64,000 nt of DNA, taken from assembly GCA_036852015.1 (NCBI GenBank), contig JAANDG010000687.1, forward strand, positions 1 through 64,000, given 5' to 3'. Each line of letters opens with the position of its first letter. Position 1 is the first letter of the stretch. The position numbers and the translations under genes are program-made. The notes beneath the pieces were generated by a model. That model was not told where the DNA came from. It ran no database searches and saw only the letters and a list, made by a program, of their open reading frames with translations. This DNA comes from Pelodera strongyloides (lineage: Eukaryota > Nematoda > Chromadorea > Rhabditida > Rhabditidae). Below, one piece after another: positions 10,904 to 23,200 of the stretch.

Positions 10904-13900
10904 TTAATGGCTTCCGGAAGCTTGAACCTTTTCGTGAACTTTGGATTGATCTTCGCCAAGAATGAGGGATACGCCGTGGGTGAGGGTGCCTTCGAGCACC
11001 TCCCAGCATTCCTGAAATGGGAATACATAACGGGTACTGTATGGAACTGTAGTTGTGACGATTACTGTGACTATATTATACAAAGGCTTCCTGGTGCTTC
11101 AGGCTTTAGGAACTTTTCCAAGTGTCACGTGTGATGATGAAATGTTTGTAGTTTGAACCAACAATGAAACCGAATAAACGGAACCCACTTTCGGAGTATT
11201 ACTAGATAATTGTAATTAAGACTAAGACAGGTCACATCACCTTCCCTCCGATCACCACCTAACCTTTATAAACCAATTAAATATGTTTTGTTTTTTATCA
11301 TTTTAGCGAACCTTTACAGCCTTCGGACTTCCGGGAAAGTTGACGACCAGTGTGGATCCACGGATACCAACAGTGAGGCGAGATCTGAACAGAGGATGGT
11401 GAAGTCACGGGATCGTCACATTTTTATATCTGATAAGAATAAGAACCCACCTAATTAACCTAATAATTTATAGTTAACCAAATAATTTAATTAAGAATGA
11501 AGAATAATTTAAGTAAGAATTTAATGAACCTAATAACCAAATACTTTAGGAACAATTTGAACGAATACTCACAGTGCAGCCATGGGAGTTGCCTGGAGGG
11601 AACGCATGTGAATAGCCGTCTCCAGGCCGCCGCATCTCTTCTCGATCACAGATTCCGTAGCCTGAAGAAAGGATTCGGTTAATATTAATATTAATATTTA
11701 TTACGCACACAAAAATGTACACGCACAGTTTGTCGATAAAATACACAAAGACATAAAAAGCGAACAAAAAAGAAATACAACAATATACAGGAGATCATAA
11801 CTGAAGGTTGAGGAACTTTCCAACGTGAAACTCCGCACCATCGAAGCGCACAAAAACAGGGCACGCCAGCGTGGCGCGGCGCACCGCCTCTAGGGTGCGC
11901 GGCGGGGGCGCTAGGGTGCGCTAAAAACCACCTGGCGCAACTGTGGCGCAAGTGGGGCGCACCACTGGTGCACTTGTGGCGCACCTGCCGCACTCACCCT
12001 AAATGATGCGCCGCAGGTGCGCCAAGTGAGATAGAACACCACTGGCGCACCCACCGCGCACTCTAGTGGGGGTGCGCAACGCACCAGCGGCGGACCGTTA
12101 TTTTGTGCGCGGGGATGGTGCGGAGTTTCACCAGTGTAGGGGTGGAGGGTGTGCGGCGGTGTTGCCGCGGAATGCGCGGCGAATCATATGGCTATGCATT
12201 AATTTATTTAGCTGCAATGCACTTGCAGGCGACAGACACATAACAACTTGACGTAGAGAGAGGTTAGCTACAATATGTAAAAACACGAAAACGTTGAAAT
12301 ACCTCCGGTGTAACATCTCTGGGTGCCCATCCAGTGCCTCCACTCGTGATGATTACATCTTAATTGGTCTTTTGATTAGAAAACGAAACAGATTTATAAA
12401 TGTTTTGTGTGAATGCAAAAAATTTTCACATAGAATCATATGTATAACGTTGAGATATTTATTTTTGAATAGACTCAATAGAACTCAAAGTAATCTAGTA
12501 AACTCCTGCAGAGTAAAACAAACAATAAACCGTGTTACGATGTGTTATGTTTCAAGAGTTTTAATGGTAAACGACATTGACTTCGGTAGACGCGTTCCTC
12601 GAACGGATCCAGCCAACTTTCCATATAACACTCTTGTTAGTGACTTGCGTCGGTTGTCCTTTAATATTATTCTTATTTGATGGTTTATGAGAAATATATT
12701 TTCGTGAACCGACCACTATTCTGGCACAGATCAATCAATGTCTTCGCAATAAGATCCTTATCGTCTGGAATTACCAGTGGATCCGATACAGTAGGAGAAG
12801 AGTCTTGAATTCTAAACTTCCCTTATTACTTTGTGGTTCAATAGTTACTAACTATTTTGATATTCAAGACGGAATTCACGTAATGATGACCTAAGGTCGT
12901 AGATTGTACAAAAATATTAAAGCGAAATACCGGCCGGTTTTTGAAACGTATCGAGAACACCATCTTTATTATGCAGCTTATGCAAATGAGCAAAAATTAG
13001 AATAAAAACTATACCCCAATTAGACCACACGTTGCATAAATGCATAGGAATGTAAGTACATGAGATGCGTTTCAAAAACCGGCCGGTATTTCGCTTTAAG
13101 AGGGCCTTAGCCTAGGACTCCTAGGGGTAAGGAGTTAGGGGTTTTCCATGAAGCCACGTTGTAATTACCAGATTATTATCTAACGTTGTAATTTTACAAC
13201 AGAAGAAGAATTTTGTAGGTGGGCCTGAGGCCTTATTAGTCTATGAGCTAGCCACGAAGTTAAGAACCAAAATCATCCATGGAAGACTTACTTCTTCGAT
13301 TCCCTGATGAGCTGTACTAGAACAGGACCACTTCTGTCCACTCTGGTGCCTTCGTACGAGGAATCGCTGACTGAAATGGAATTTTGCTAAAAAAAAATTG
13401 AATTAACGTTTTTTTTTAAATCACATATAGTGCTTTATACTATATCAGGATATCAGGAAGTAGAAAAAACGACTATAAACCTATTAAAGGGACAGGTCCA
13501 TCAAAGTAAACCTATATTTACGATACGTCCATAGTGACTATCAAGCATTTTTATTACAATATATACAAACTAAATTTCACATTTATTTGCCATTGAAAAC
13601 TTTTTTTCCGATGCGCTCAGCTCAAATGTATACCGTAAAGCCGCAAATATCCTTGTCGTCAATGCAAATTTATCGTGAAATTATAATGCGATTAAAATAT
13701 GCATATATAGGTTTGAAATCTGCAGTTTTATGGTATACATATGCGTTGAGCGCATTGGAAAAAAGTTGCCTAGGGCGAATAATGGTGAAATTTAGTTTGT
13801 ATATATTGGAATAAAAATGCTTGATAGTCATTATGAACGTATCGTAAATATAGGTTTATTTTGATGGGCCTGTCCCTTTAAGCAACTAACTAACTAACAA

Positions 13901-14171
13901 TAAGCTAACAACACACTAACACACATTCTGAAACTTAAAGCGAACTGCTAGCCCCTTTGGAAAATTTGCATATGATAAGCAAATCCTATGTATCCTATGC
14001 TAATTTTGTATGATCGTCCACGGCAATCGTACAAAATTAGCATAGGAACATAGGATTTGCTTATCATATGCAAATTTTCCAAAGAGGCTAGCATTTCGCT
14101 TTAAAATTAAAATCACAGCTTCCAATAGAGAAAAACGATGTCGACTTACCAGTGACAACAGAGATTCGCAT
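10904..14171 (-). CDS. moc-2: Mog-domain molybdopterin adenylyltransferase (MOC-2-like)
   Basis: This family adenylylates molybdopterin before molybdate insertion, as the gephyrin/Cnx1 G domain and bacterial MogA do. Seven exons on the minus strand, in gene order, are 14150-14171, 13292-13370, 12714-12811, 12303-12358, 11573-11661, 11312-11384 and 10904-11011, giving 174 residues with all phases consistent. The start is MRISVVTVSDSSYEG. The nucleotide-binding signature is ITSGGTGWAPRDVTPEAT, followed by TPMAALSR and the GIRGSTLVVNFPGSPK loop. These are the diagnostic Mog motifs in the right order. It is a stand-alone G domain with no MoeA part visible. An acceptor (gatttcag) lies 11 nt before the ATG. 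The introns are filled with four different fold-back elements. Confidence 0.93.
11825..12131. mobile_element. GC-rich fold-back element in a Mog intron
   Basis: The ends gtgaaactccgcaccat (11825-11841) and atggtgcggagtttcac (12115-12131) are perfect inverted repeats. The interior is a GC-rich patchwork of degenerate TGGCGCAC and GGTGCGC words, very unlike the AT-rich surroundings. No coding capacity was seen. Confidence 0.75.
12917..13099. mobile_element. MITE family A, copy 3 (Mog intron)
   Basis: A well-preserved copy. It begins ttaaagcgaaataccggccg and ends ggccggtatttcgctttaa, about 183 bp, with long inverted arms. Confidence 0.9.
13484..13881. mobile_element. Fold-back element family C (TTAAAGGGACAGG ends)
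   Basis: A palindrome of about 398 bp. The left end is ttaaagggacaggtcc and the right end ggcctgtccctttaa. The two arms match over roughly 100 bp each (for example cctatatttacgatacgt against acgtatcgtaaatatagg), and the match continues through most of the interior. It lies in the first intron of the Mog gene. Confidence 0.85.
13935..14104. mobile_element. MITE family B, copy 1
   Basis: About 170 bp, almost a complete palindrome. The left end reads ttaaagcgaactgctagcc and the right end ggctagcatttcgctttaa, with a shared core of gcatatgataagcaaatcct. It ends 45 bp from the donor site of Mog exon 1. A second copy is at 63708-63878. Confidence 0.88.
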
Positions 14172-15164
14172 TTTAATTAAACCTGAAATCAATCAATACA
14201 GTGTACTGATTTGTTAGCTCACGAAATAATCACGATGAACAGACGGAGGAATTGTACAAAATTCTCTGGTTCCCTACTAATATACTGCGACAATACGGCC
14301 TGCGTACGTACACACAAAGCGGGGAAAAAACAACAGAATACAGTAACCGAATTAGCATGCATACTACAGTGACCAATTAACCTTATTACTAATCAAGGGT
14401 ACATGTGCCCGGTTACGTATTGTTAGGATAACCGATCATCATAATAAACATCAACAAAAACAACACAATAAAATCTTTCCGATGTATGCTTTGTCACCTT
14501 GACCTACTCTCTCCCATTGTATTTTTCAGCCGTTTCTCTCAAATTTCCGTTATCACTAACCGTCTCCCTTCTCTACGTTTACATTGGTTTTTTGCTATCT
14601 TTTGGGTCAACTAGCAAACAAAACGGGCACACATCGATCCAATGGGAAAACTGACCAATTCTCGGATCTACTCACCTGATAATTGTAATTATTCCAAGTA
14701 TTTCTAATTGCTGAGGTGTAATTAGAATCTACAGTATTTTTTTCACGATGCCTTCTGTGTCTGTAACTTACACTTAACTGTTCTAACGTAAATCACACGA
14801 GTAACTTATTACCATTTGGCACAAAAACATCCAATTTTCAAAAAAAAAAAGACAAGTCGCTAGAAGTCTCGTAAATTGCTCATATTCTCAGCGTTACCTT
14901 TTAATTTTCACAATTTTTCTGTGTCCAAAAATGGCCGTAATCATTTATACCTTTACTAACTCATCATGTTAAACAATAGCTTGATATAGTATAGTTTCGC
15001 CTTACATTTTAGGTCCGAATGAACGCCATAAAGAGATGCCCTTCCTACTGAATGGAGAGATAAGACGTGTGCCTTAGTGACCCTTTATGGGGCAGATCAA
15101 ACATCAAACTATATATTGGTACTCGCACCTATCCCTTGAAAATTCTATTTTTGCTGCTTATATA
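14172..15164. other. Divergent intergenic region between Mog and carrier genes
   Basis: About 1 kb that must hold the Mog promoter (-). No exons were recognised. A TATATAA motif at about 15160-15165 sits immediately left of the 9-bp duplication flanking the element at 15174-15604. Confidence 0.45.
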
Positions 15165-15173
15165 ACCACTTTG

Positions 15174-15604
15174 GGCTTACTGCTTAAGACATCTAAAACA
15201 TCCAAAGACATCCGGTGACATCTCGGACATCCAGAAACATCTGAAAACATCCCGGACATCTATAAACATCCTGGACATCCAAAACTCATTCACATCCAGT
15301 AATGACTCAGAACAGAAGTCATTTTTTGGACATGAACTATATTAATAGTAAGACTCAGGTCTTTACGGCAACATTTGATGATCCGATAGGCTAGCGATAG
15401 TTTTAAATCAAGACACTAACCGAACAGCTTCAAATTCAAAAACTAAATAAACAAAAAAGAATGAACAACATCCGCGCTTTGGAATATGGTTGGATGTTTG
15501 GATGTTCTTGGTGTCTTGGATGTCTCTGGATGTTTTGGATGTCACAGATGTTTGTGGATGTCTCAGATGTTTTTGGATGTTTTAGATGTCTTAAGCAGTA
15601 AGCC
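15174..15604. mobile_element. Mutator-like MITE with 9-bp target duplication
   Basis: The termini are perfect inverted repeats, starting GGCTTACTGCTTAAGACATC. They are flanked on both sides by ACCACTTTG (15165-15173 and 15605-15613). Each arm extends about 120 bp as degenerate tandem copies of the words ACATCC and ACATCT. The interior of about 190 bp encodes nothing recognisable. A 9-bp duplication with long arms points to the Mutator superfamily. It ends 11 bp before the carrier's start codon. Confidence 0.9.
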
Positions 15605-15615
15605 ACCACTTTGAC

Positions 15616-18462
15616 ATGACCATCAATGATTTTATCGCAGGATGGGCGGCAGGTATGATTCTTACCATTTTTTTAATATTTTGTATACTTTACCTTTACC
15701 TAACCTTCGTAGTTGTGTACGATTTGGTTTGGCTTACTGGATAAGACAACACATGGATGGATGTCACCTTTTCATTCGGACGTTTCTTGACACCCTCGGG
15801 CATTCAACGTCCGTGTCATCTCAAACCTCCTCAGACAACCCCAAATTGGAGGAAACCTTCCCAGACATCTTGGGTCATTTCCAAAACTTCTCAGCTACTG
15901 TATCCTTTACCGTATTTAGGTGGTGCTGGTATCATCTTCGGACATCCGTTGGATACTGTAAAGACTCGATTACAGACCTCAACACAATACAAAGGAATCG
16001 TTGATTGTTTCACGAAGACTTTGAAAAAGGAGGGGGTACGGTTTAAGACACCATACCTTTTATGTTTAAGCCCTAGCTAGCGTATCCGGGGTTTTGGCAG
16101 TACGCTCACGCATATTCCGTTATATTCACCGTCTTATGATTTTGTATTACAGTAACTTCAAGACAGGATTTTGAATTTGATTTATTATGGGTTTGCATAT
16201 GAAAGACAGGGTGCGAACCAATAATTTCGTTGTATTCTCTAATATTCCAGGTGTTTGGTCTTTATAAGGGACTAACCTTCCCCTGCCTCTCAGCTGGATG
16301 TCTACACTCTGTATTGTTTGCGGGGTCAGTTATTTCTTATAATACTCCTTTAATTAAATCTCATGTATGGTATGGTGGTAAATTTGATTTTCACTGAAAT
16401 TAATCTGCCATTAGCAAACAGCGATCATCTACACATCTTATTACATAAAATAGAAAGGTTGAACATCTCCATTCCGATATATTGAAACGTATCTTGAACA
16501 CCTCCACTCCCATATATTGAAACGTATTTTGAACATATGCACTCACATATATGGAAACGTATGTTGAAAATCTCCATATCCATATCATATATTGAAACGT
16601 ATTTTGAACATTTCCACTCATATATATGGAAACGCATTTTGAAATAATAGAACGCCGCCGCAGGCAGCGCTAGCCGACTCGTTTAAAACCTATCAGCTAC
16701 TTATTATACGAGACGTTTCAGTTATGGAACAGCTCTTCATCTGATGCATCCGGGTGAAACGGACGTCGAATCTAGGAAGGACCTCCCACTAAGAGAGGTG
16801 ATCTACTTCCTATGTTTCAGAAACATCGATCTCATGACTCATGAGGCACACCAGAATGGCCTAAAACTGAGGATACGAGAATCTGTACATAAACATAACA
16901 TACATAAACATAACATACATAAATCTACATACATAACATACATAACATAACATACATAAATCTACATACATAATCTATACATAACATACATAAACATACA
17001 AATGCTCAAAGGGTTGCCCTAAGATATTGTGCTTTACAACACACAACTGACAACGTTAGTATTAGAATCTATGTAGTTGAGTTGAAGAAACCGCACCGCT
17101 GTGGAGATATTGAATTATTATTTAGATTCTTCTGGCTTCGATCTGCGGCACAATGCTTCAATTAGTACCGGCAATACCAGTCGAGTTGATCAAGACAAAA
17201 CTGCAGGTGCGACCAGTTATGTTAGTCAATTATGCTACAGTACCCAGTCGAATAATAGCATTAGGCTATTGCTGTGAAAGAGCATCATGATTAACTGAGC
17301 GCTGACGTATTTCCTGGTGATAACATTAGTTACAATTCAGGTGCAACAAGAAAGCTACACTACCGATAAAGCATACCGTGGACCTGTTCATGTTGCCACA
17401 TCCTTGTATAAGAAGGGAGGTGTTAGAGGACTGTACCAGGTAAGATAAAATAATCATACATTGAACTGAATGAACCGGTGATCACAGACCCCTTAAATGT
17501 AGCTAGCTTCTATGGTGCAAAGAAGTAGGTAGACAGCCTGACAAAAAAAATTCCTATTTCAGGGTGGCTCAGTAATGTTCTGCCGTGACAATATAGGATA
17601 CTTATTTTACTTGCCGGTTTACGAAACTGTATGTCAACAACTGAGGAAACACGGAGTGGGAGACACGACATCGCAGGTCAGAAATGTTGAAAACAAAAGT
17701 AGGGCAAACCTGGCTAGTCAAGTACCAACGTGAGACTTATGGCGATGTGAATCTCTCTAGTTCCAAGATATACAAAGACGTGCTCAGTCAGATGACCACA
17801 TGCGCACAAAAATGTGGTGGCTGGGGAAAAGTGTGTTGTGACGCACTTCTGGTGAACTATGTCGCCAATAACTTGTGAACGTGAGCAATAGGGAAAGCAC
17901 CGTTCGCCAACATGTGGCGCGCTGTCGGCACACACTTTTGACCAATTCCCTCTTTTGTGCGCGGTTCACTGTTGGTCCAGCAATAAAGTCCATAAATACA
18001 GTACCCTTTCAGGTTCTCGCTGGTGGTTGTGCTGGTGCTGCTGGTTGGGTGAGTATCTGTCCGATCGAAGTGGTGAAGAATAGGATTCAGACCACCCACG
18101 TGGGCAAGAGTGTCAAAGAAGTCGTCATGGAAATTGTACAAAAAGAAGGACTTCGGGCGTTTTTTAAAGGTCGGTCGGTATGGTATGTATACAGTGAACG
18201 GTCGATTTTCATGTGTGTAAATGCAACTACCTGCAAGCTGCAATATTAGTACTGTACCCAACAAACAGTGAAATTATACTATACGAGTAGAAACCATGAA
18301 ATTAAGCATTAAAACTTTAGTATTTATTTATTATTTAACTATTTTTTGGAATTAATTTCTTTTTCAGGTGGTCTTACAATGACAATCCGTGGTTTCCCAG
18401 CCAACGCCATTATTTTTGTTGTTTATGAAAAGTCACTCAGTTATTTGGGAGGACAAAGCTAA
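15616..18462 (+). CDS. SLC25 mitochondrial carrier (SLC25A45/47/48-like)
   Basis: An inner-mitochondrial-membrane solute carrier. Nine exons are 15616-15652, 15920-16035, 16251-16324, 16722-16797, 17126-17206, 17341-17439, 17563-17676, 18013-18169 and 18368-18462, giving 282 residues in phase. All three carrier repeats show the PX[DE]XX[KR] signature: HPLDTVKTRLQ, IPVELIKTKLQ and CPIEVVKNRIQ. Each is followed by an amphipathic stretch ending in a KKEG, KKGG or QKEG turn. The opening NDFIAGWAAGGAGIIFGHPL and the short length resemble the SLC25A45/47/48 and carnitine-carrier branch. The substrate cannot be told from sequence. There is no cleavable presequence, as usual for the family. The start codon lies 2 nt beyond the target duplication of the adjacent element, so the 5' leader is transposon-derived unless a distant exon is used. 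Confidence 0.92.
16452..16645. repeat. Degenerate tandem repeat in a carrier intron
   Basis: About five copies of a 35-40-bp unit built on 'atattgaaacgtattttgaa' followed by a cactcc-like spacer. It lies within the 400-bp intron upstream of exon 4. Confidence 0.85.
16885..17002. repeat. cataaacataacatacataa simple repeat
   Basis: A low-complexity array of the words catacata, aacataac and aatctacat in the next intron. No further structure was seen. Confidence 0.8.
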
Positions 18463-20284
18463 AGAGATACATGAATAATACATGGAAAATGATCTAATAA
18501 CAAAATGAAATGTTAATACATTTGATATTTATTTTGTTTTACAATGTACTGGGTGAATCATATTCGTGTGTGCGGACTATGTTATGAACACAATGTGTAC
18601 AACATTTAGCTGTAGTTATTTGATTTTGGAATTTTGTGTTTGTTAGGTCATGGCAAATTATAGCTATTTTCTTACAGCTATGCGACAATTTTAATCATTC
18701 ATGTAGTTATTAAAATATGTTTCAGGGGTTCTGTCATTTATGTATGGGTTTAGTTTCTAGTTATTAAACTGTAGAGATTTACTGTAGGTGCATTGCTCCC
18801 GCTAACCCAACTCACGTCCTTAGCTCAAACGTTTTTCAAAAGCTCAAAAGTCTTGCTAGCTCAAACCTTTTTTAAATTCTTTCTTTCCTTCGTTTCTTTC
18901 ATTATTTCTTTGTTCGAAGGATTAATTGTACGAATTGTACACCCATACACATACTATTCCTTGGATTTCTCGTGTGTTGGAACACTGATTTTGATAACAA
19001 TTCTCGTTCTTCTTGTTTAAAATTATCAGCATTTTCTTAATCCCCCACGTGGGTTGTATACTGTACAAAAAGGTGTTGTATAGTGGTGGTCAGCCAAGAA
19101 TATAAATATTCGAACTAGTGTGTCCATAAGTCAGTTATTCAAAATGTGCCATATTTGAATCTCTGTATACGTACAGTAGTGATTTCTTATCGTATCATTG
19201 CACTATCAAACACTGGGTCAATTCCCGCTCAACATATTTATTCTTGCACACTGTTTGTATGTACTATTCACATGCCTACCAACGGGTGGACTTAGGAAAC
19301 TTTATATTAGTCTAATAGATTTATATGTTACGTGTAATTTTTCTTGCCAGAATTACTAAAATTAATCCATACTTATATTTTCTTTTCTAGTTATTATTGA
19401 TGGAATGCTATTGTTTATAATTAGAAATTTATTTACAGTTAGTGGTTCAACATCACTATTCATATGGAAGTCTATGTCATTTACAATTGCTCAAAATAAA
19501 TTATTATATAAAAATGTCCTATAAATTTTCGAAAATATGTCTGGCTCGCCTTGCCAATGGATTTTATTTCTTTCTTATTCCACCACTTGTTGACTTTTAT
19601 ACATTTTCATAAATGGATTAAAACTGACACCTTTCCGCGTATCTTCCTTATACAATTATATCAAATGCGATTTAGCAAACCGCTTATGAAGTATCGCCAG
19701 ATTGTTTATGTACTAAGTTTTCGATTTTTTTTTGTTTTAATATTCCTTATATTATAGTTAATCCATTCAATTGTCATTCTTTGTGATTAGCAAATTCTCA
19801 ATTACATTACATGTCCTGATAATTAAAGTTATCTTACTATTCTCTAACCTCGCTTGTACTCCCATAATCCAATGTATAAACAGACAGACAACATACATCT
19901 GTTAATTTGTATGCCAAAGGTTTCTCTTTCTCGTCGTTTTTCATTTAACTTAAAATATCATCTGATCTGATTTCAGTACACAGAATAGAATAGAATGTAC
20001 AATGTTTGATTAGTTTGGAGTTTGGTCTCGATGTTTACATTTGATTTTTGAAAGACTTGCCTAGTTCTAGTCTAGTAGAACCTAGTGACAGAAGGTGCCG
20101 TCTCTAGAGTTTCATCTCGGCTTTTCACTACTTTTAGGTTTCGAACTGTTGACTAACAGTGTTTTCCAACAAATTCACTGATTCTGATTGTGATCATTAT
20201 AGCGTCCTCGCCTTACTGTTCGTTGTTTTGGCCTCATGGCCAGTGTTCATACTCATTTCTCAACTGTTTAGTTTACCGTTTCAG
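18463..20284. other. Intergenic region, carrier to alpha-galactosidase
   Basis: AT-rich sequence without a convincing exon chain. The right end is a strong acceptor directly joined to the next start codon. Confidence 0.5.
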
Positions 20285-20287
20285 ATG
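20279..20287 (+). promoter_or_regulatory. Splice acceptor fused to the start codon of the alpha-galactosidase gene
   Basis: The sequence reads accgtttcag directly followed by ATG at 20285. A zero-length leader after a consensus acceptor is best explained by spliced-leader addition. Confidence 0.65.
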
Positions 20288-23200
20288 CGGGTATTGATCG
20301 GTGCTCTTCTACTAACTGTTGCGTATGCCTTGGAAAATGGGTTGGCGAGGTGAGAGAGTTTATAGGCAGGTTTTAAAGCGAAATACCGTCCGGTTTTTGA
20401 AACGCATCTCAAGTATTTGCATTCCTATGCATTTATGCAAAATGGGGTCTAATTGGGGTCTAGTTTTTATTCTAATTTCACTCATTTGCATGTGCTGTAT
20501 AAGAAAGAAGGTGTACACAATGCGTTTCAAAAACCGGCCGGTTTTTCGCTTTAAAGCCATCCCGTGGTTGCAATATATGTACCGATCAACTGCATTTCCG
20601 GGTACACTTCCGTATGCAAAAAAACCTGTTCTTTTAAACTTTCCTTATCAAGAAATACACCGTAATGGACTTGATCTGTAACGGGCTACTGTATTATTGC
20701 TCGATCGACCTCGGCTTTATACTTTTAACTCAAAAAGTTGCAGAACTCCTCCGATGGGCTGGATGTCATGGACTGCGTTCTACTGTGAAATGGACTGTGT
20801 AAAACATCCACATGCGTGCATCAATGAACAACTTTATATGGATATGGCTGATAGGATTGGTTGGTCTATTTATAACTTTACTTTCAGTAAATAACACTTA
20901 TTGATAGCCAACACATAAAGACTACCGTACACTTACATTTACACAGGAAAGGAATTTTGATCGTGCGTACGGTATTGTTATTGAGCAAGTGGTTTGCACG
21001 TTTTCTTATTACCTCCATCATTATTTACCCTGAAGCCAATTGGGAATATATAAATATTTTAGCCGCTGACGGATACCGGGAGGCTGGCTATGTGTCCGTG
21101 CACGTTGATGATTGTTGGATGGAAAGGGAAAGAGGCAGAAATGGTAAATTACAATCGGACAGACAGAGATTCCCATCGGGAATGCAAGCATTGGCCAGAT
21201 ATGTAAGTTCGTTTATTTTTACGCTAATGAGCATGGGAAACGTCAACGCTCGACTCTGCACGTTGTTGTGAAGCGTAAAATGGACACCTCCATTCAGTGT
21301 ATTTCTGGTACAGAAAGACAAACAAATTTGCAGATAGTGGGTGATAATGCAGGTGTCAAATATGCGCTTCAAAATCACATTCCACCGGTTGTAAACTTCC
21401 AGCCTCCAGGATACCGTGAATTCGCTTGCGTAGGCAGTTTATTGGTTCGCATAGCTAATTGAACATAGCGACCGTAGTTTACCAGCATACTGTAGCTAGT
21501 AGCTAACATTATGGGCAAGAAGAAGATTTCAAGAATACAACAAAAAGAGCAAACATAATTTATATCACCTCTTGAGCATGTAAACCAAAGATAAACTTTA
21601 AAATACAACAGAGCAGTTGTGAGCATACAACATGAGATACCGGTGTAAGTAGATCTATAGTATAGAAGGGCGTAGAAACATGACAACTTACAAAACTCAA
21701 CCTATAGTGTGAGGGGGAACGCACAACATGAGGTAATCGCAATAAAGTGTGTCAAAATAAGTAATGTAATGAGAAGATTGACGTGAGAACTTAAGTATAC
21801 TAAAAGGGTAACAATCAGAGCATAGACATCTATCTATTACTCTTCGTCCCGTCCTCCTCTTGACATTTTCTTCAGACATTTCCTTCTAAGTGTCATTAAA
21901 GATTGTTCAATGTCCAGATAGGATTCCTCTGTGGAGTGATGATCTAGGGATGACATCTCCCGGAGCGTCTGAAAGAAGAATTTGTTTATTACTGGGAATT
22001 CGTACCCAGTATTTATTTACTTAGGATTTCCCTATGTAGAGAGCAAATCAACCCAAAAGTCACAGAGTTTGAACCGGAGCTATCGCGCAATAATGTATCG
22101 GCGCCTAATCGTTAGAGACCAAATGTAGCAAGTTGCAAGTGGCACATAATATAATGAGCAAAACTGTAGCGGCCTACGGTGTTTTGTAATATCCCATTAC
22201 CTGTGTAACCATATGCCCAAGAATGTCGAACTTGTCCAATCTTCCGCCAGCGGACAGCACAAAAGTGGGAGTTGATGGCTCCAATCCTAAAATGGGAAAA
22301 CATAACTATATTTGAATTCCCAATTGGTGGACATAGGCAGTCTCAACTCTCTCTCTCTCTCTCGCTCTAGCCCTCTCTCTCTCTAGCCCTCTCTATATCT
22401 CTCTCTCTTTCTAGCCCTCCCTCTCACTATATGTAGAAGCACCATGCTCAAAGGTGACCGGTAAAGTGTGACTAACTCCGTCTCTTCCTACTGGCATTCT
22501 CCTCCTCTGCTTGAAGGCATTGAGTGGTTGCGTTCACTGCATTATTCGACGGCTTATTCTCCACAGGGGGCGGAGCTTCCGGCTGCACGTTTATGTCCTG
22601 GGGAGATCCACTTGCTGGAAGGAACTAGTTAAGCTGATTCGCACTGTTCATAAGTACGTCAACTTTCAGCTTAATCCGCTAATCGATGTCAAAGATGTTC
22701 ACTGTAACTCTATTATGTTTGACAATGGACTAGATTAATCAAAGAAAGGGGGAGGCTCTGTGAGCTAGACTAGACCCTGAGAACCATAAGATTCTCTCTC
22801 TCTCTCTTGCACAAACCTCCTTGCTGGTCGAGGAACTCCATGAGTGACACGTGGGCGGATTGATGATCATATCCGGTCTCATTCATGTATCCAGAAAAGA
22901 GATCGGACACATCGTTCTCCTCTTTAACCTTGAGCTCCTGGAGCAACTCCTGTTCGGTTTGTTCCTGGAAAATGGATAGTTACGTTAGCACAAATAAATG
23001 CCGTCCGAAATTTGAATTCCATACCTCAAGGGATTCAACATTCTAAAAAGCACGATCAGTAGCTAGAGGAAGAATACCACGAATTTAGCTCTCAAGCAAT
23101 CTGTAACTTTTTTGCCGTATGACCTATTTCTATTATTCTATTTCAAAGTATACAAGACATTAGTTCAGATAGCACTACGGTAACATGAATAATTCGCCGT

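Noticed and set aside
10907..11134. Plus-strand open frame starting MASGSLNLFVNFG
   Set aside because: It is the mirror of the last Mog exon. The minus-strand reading fits Mog motifs and all splice phases.
14171..14190. ggtttaatta after the acceptor before the Mog start codon, identical to the first 10 nt of C. elegans SL1
   Set aside because: It lies downstream of the acceptor in genomic DNA with no donor site after it, so it cannot be an SL RNA gene. Chance in AT-rich sequence.
15296..15312. AP-1-like atgactcag inside the element upstream of the carrier gene
   Set aside because: A single short match. Too little to claim regulation.
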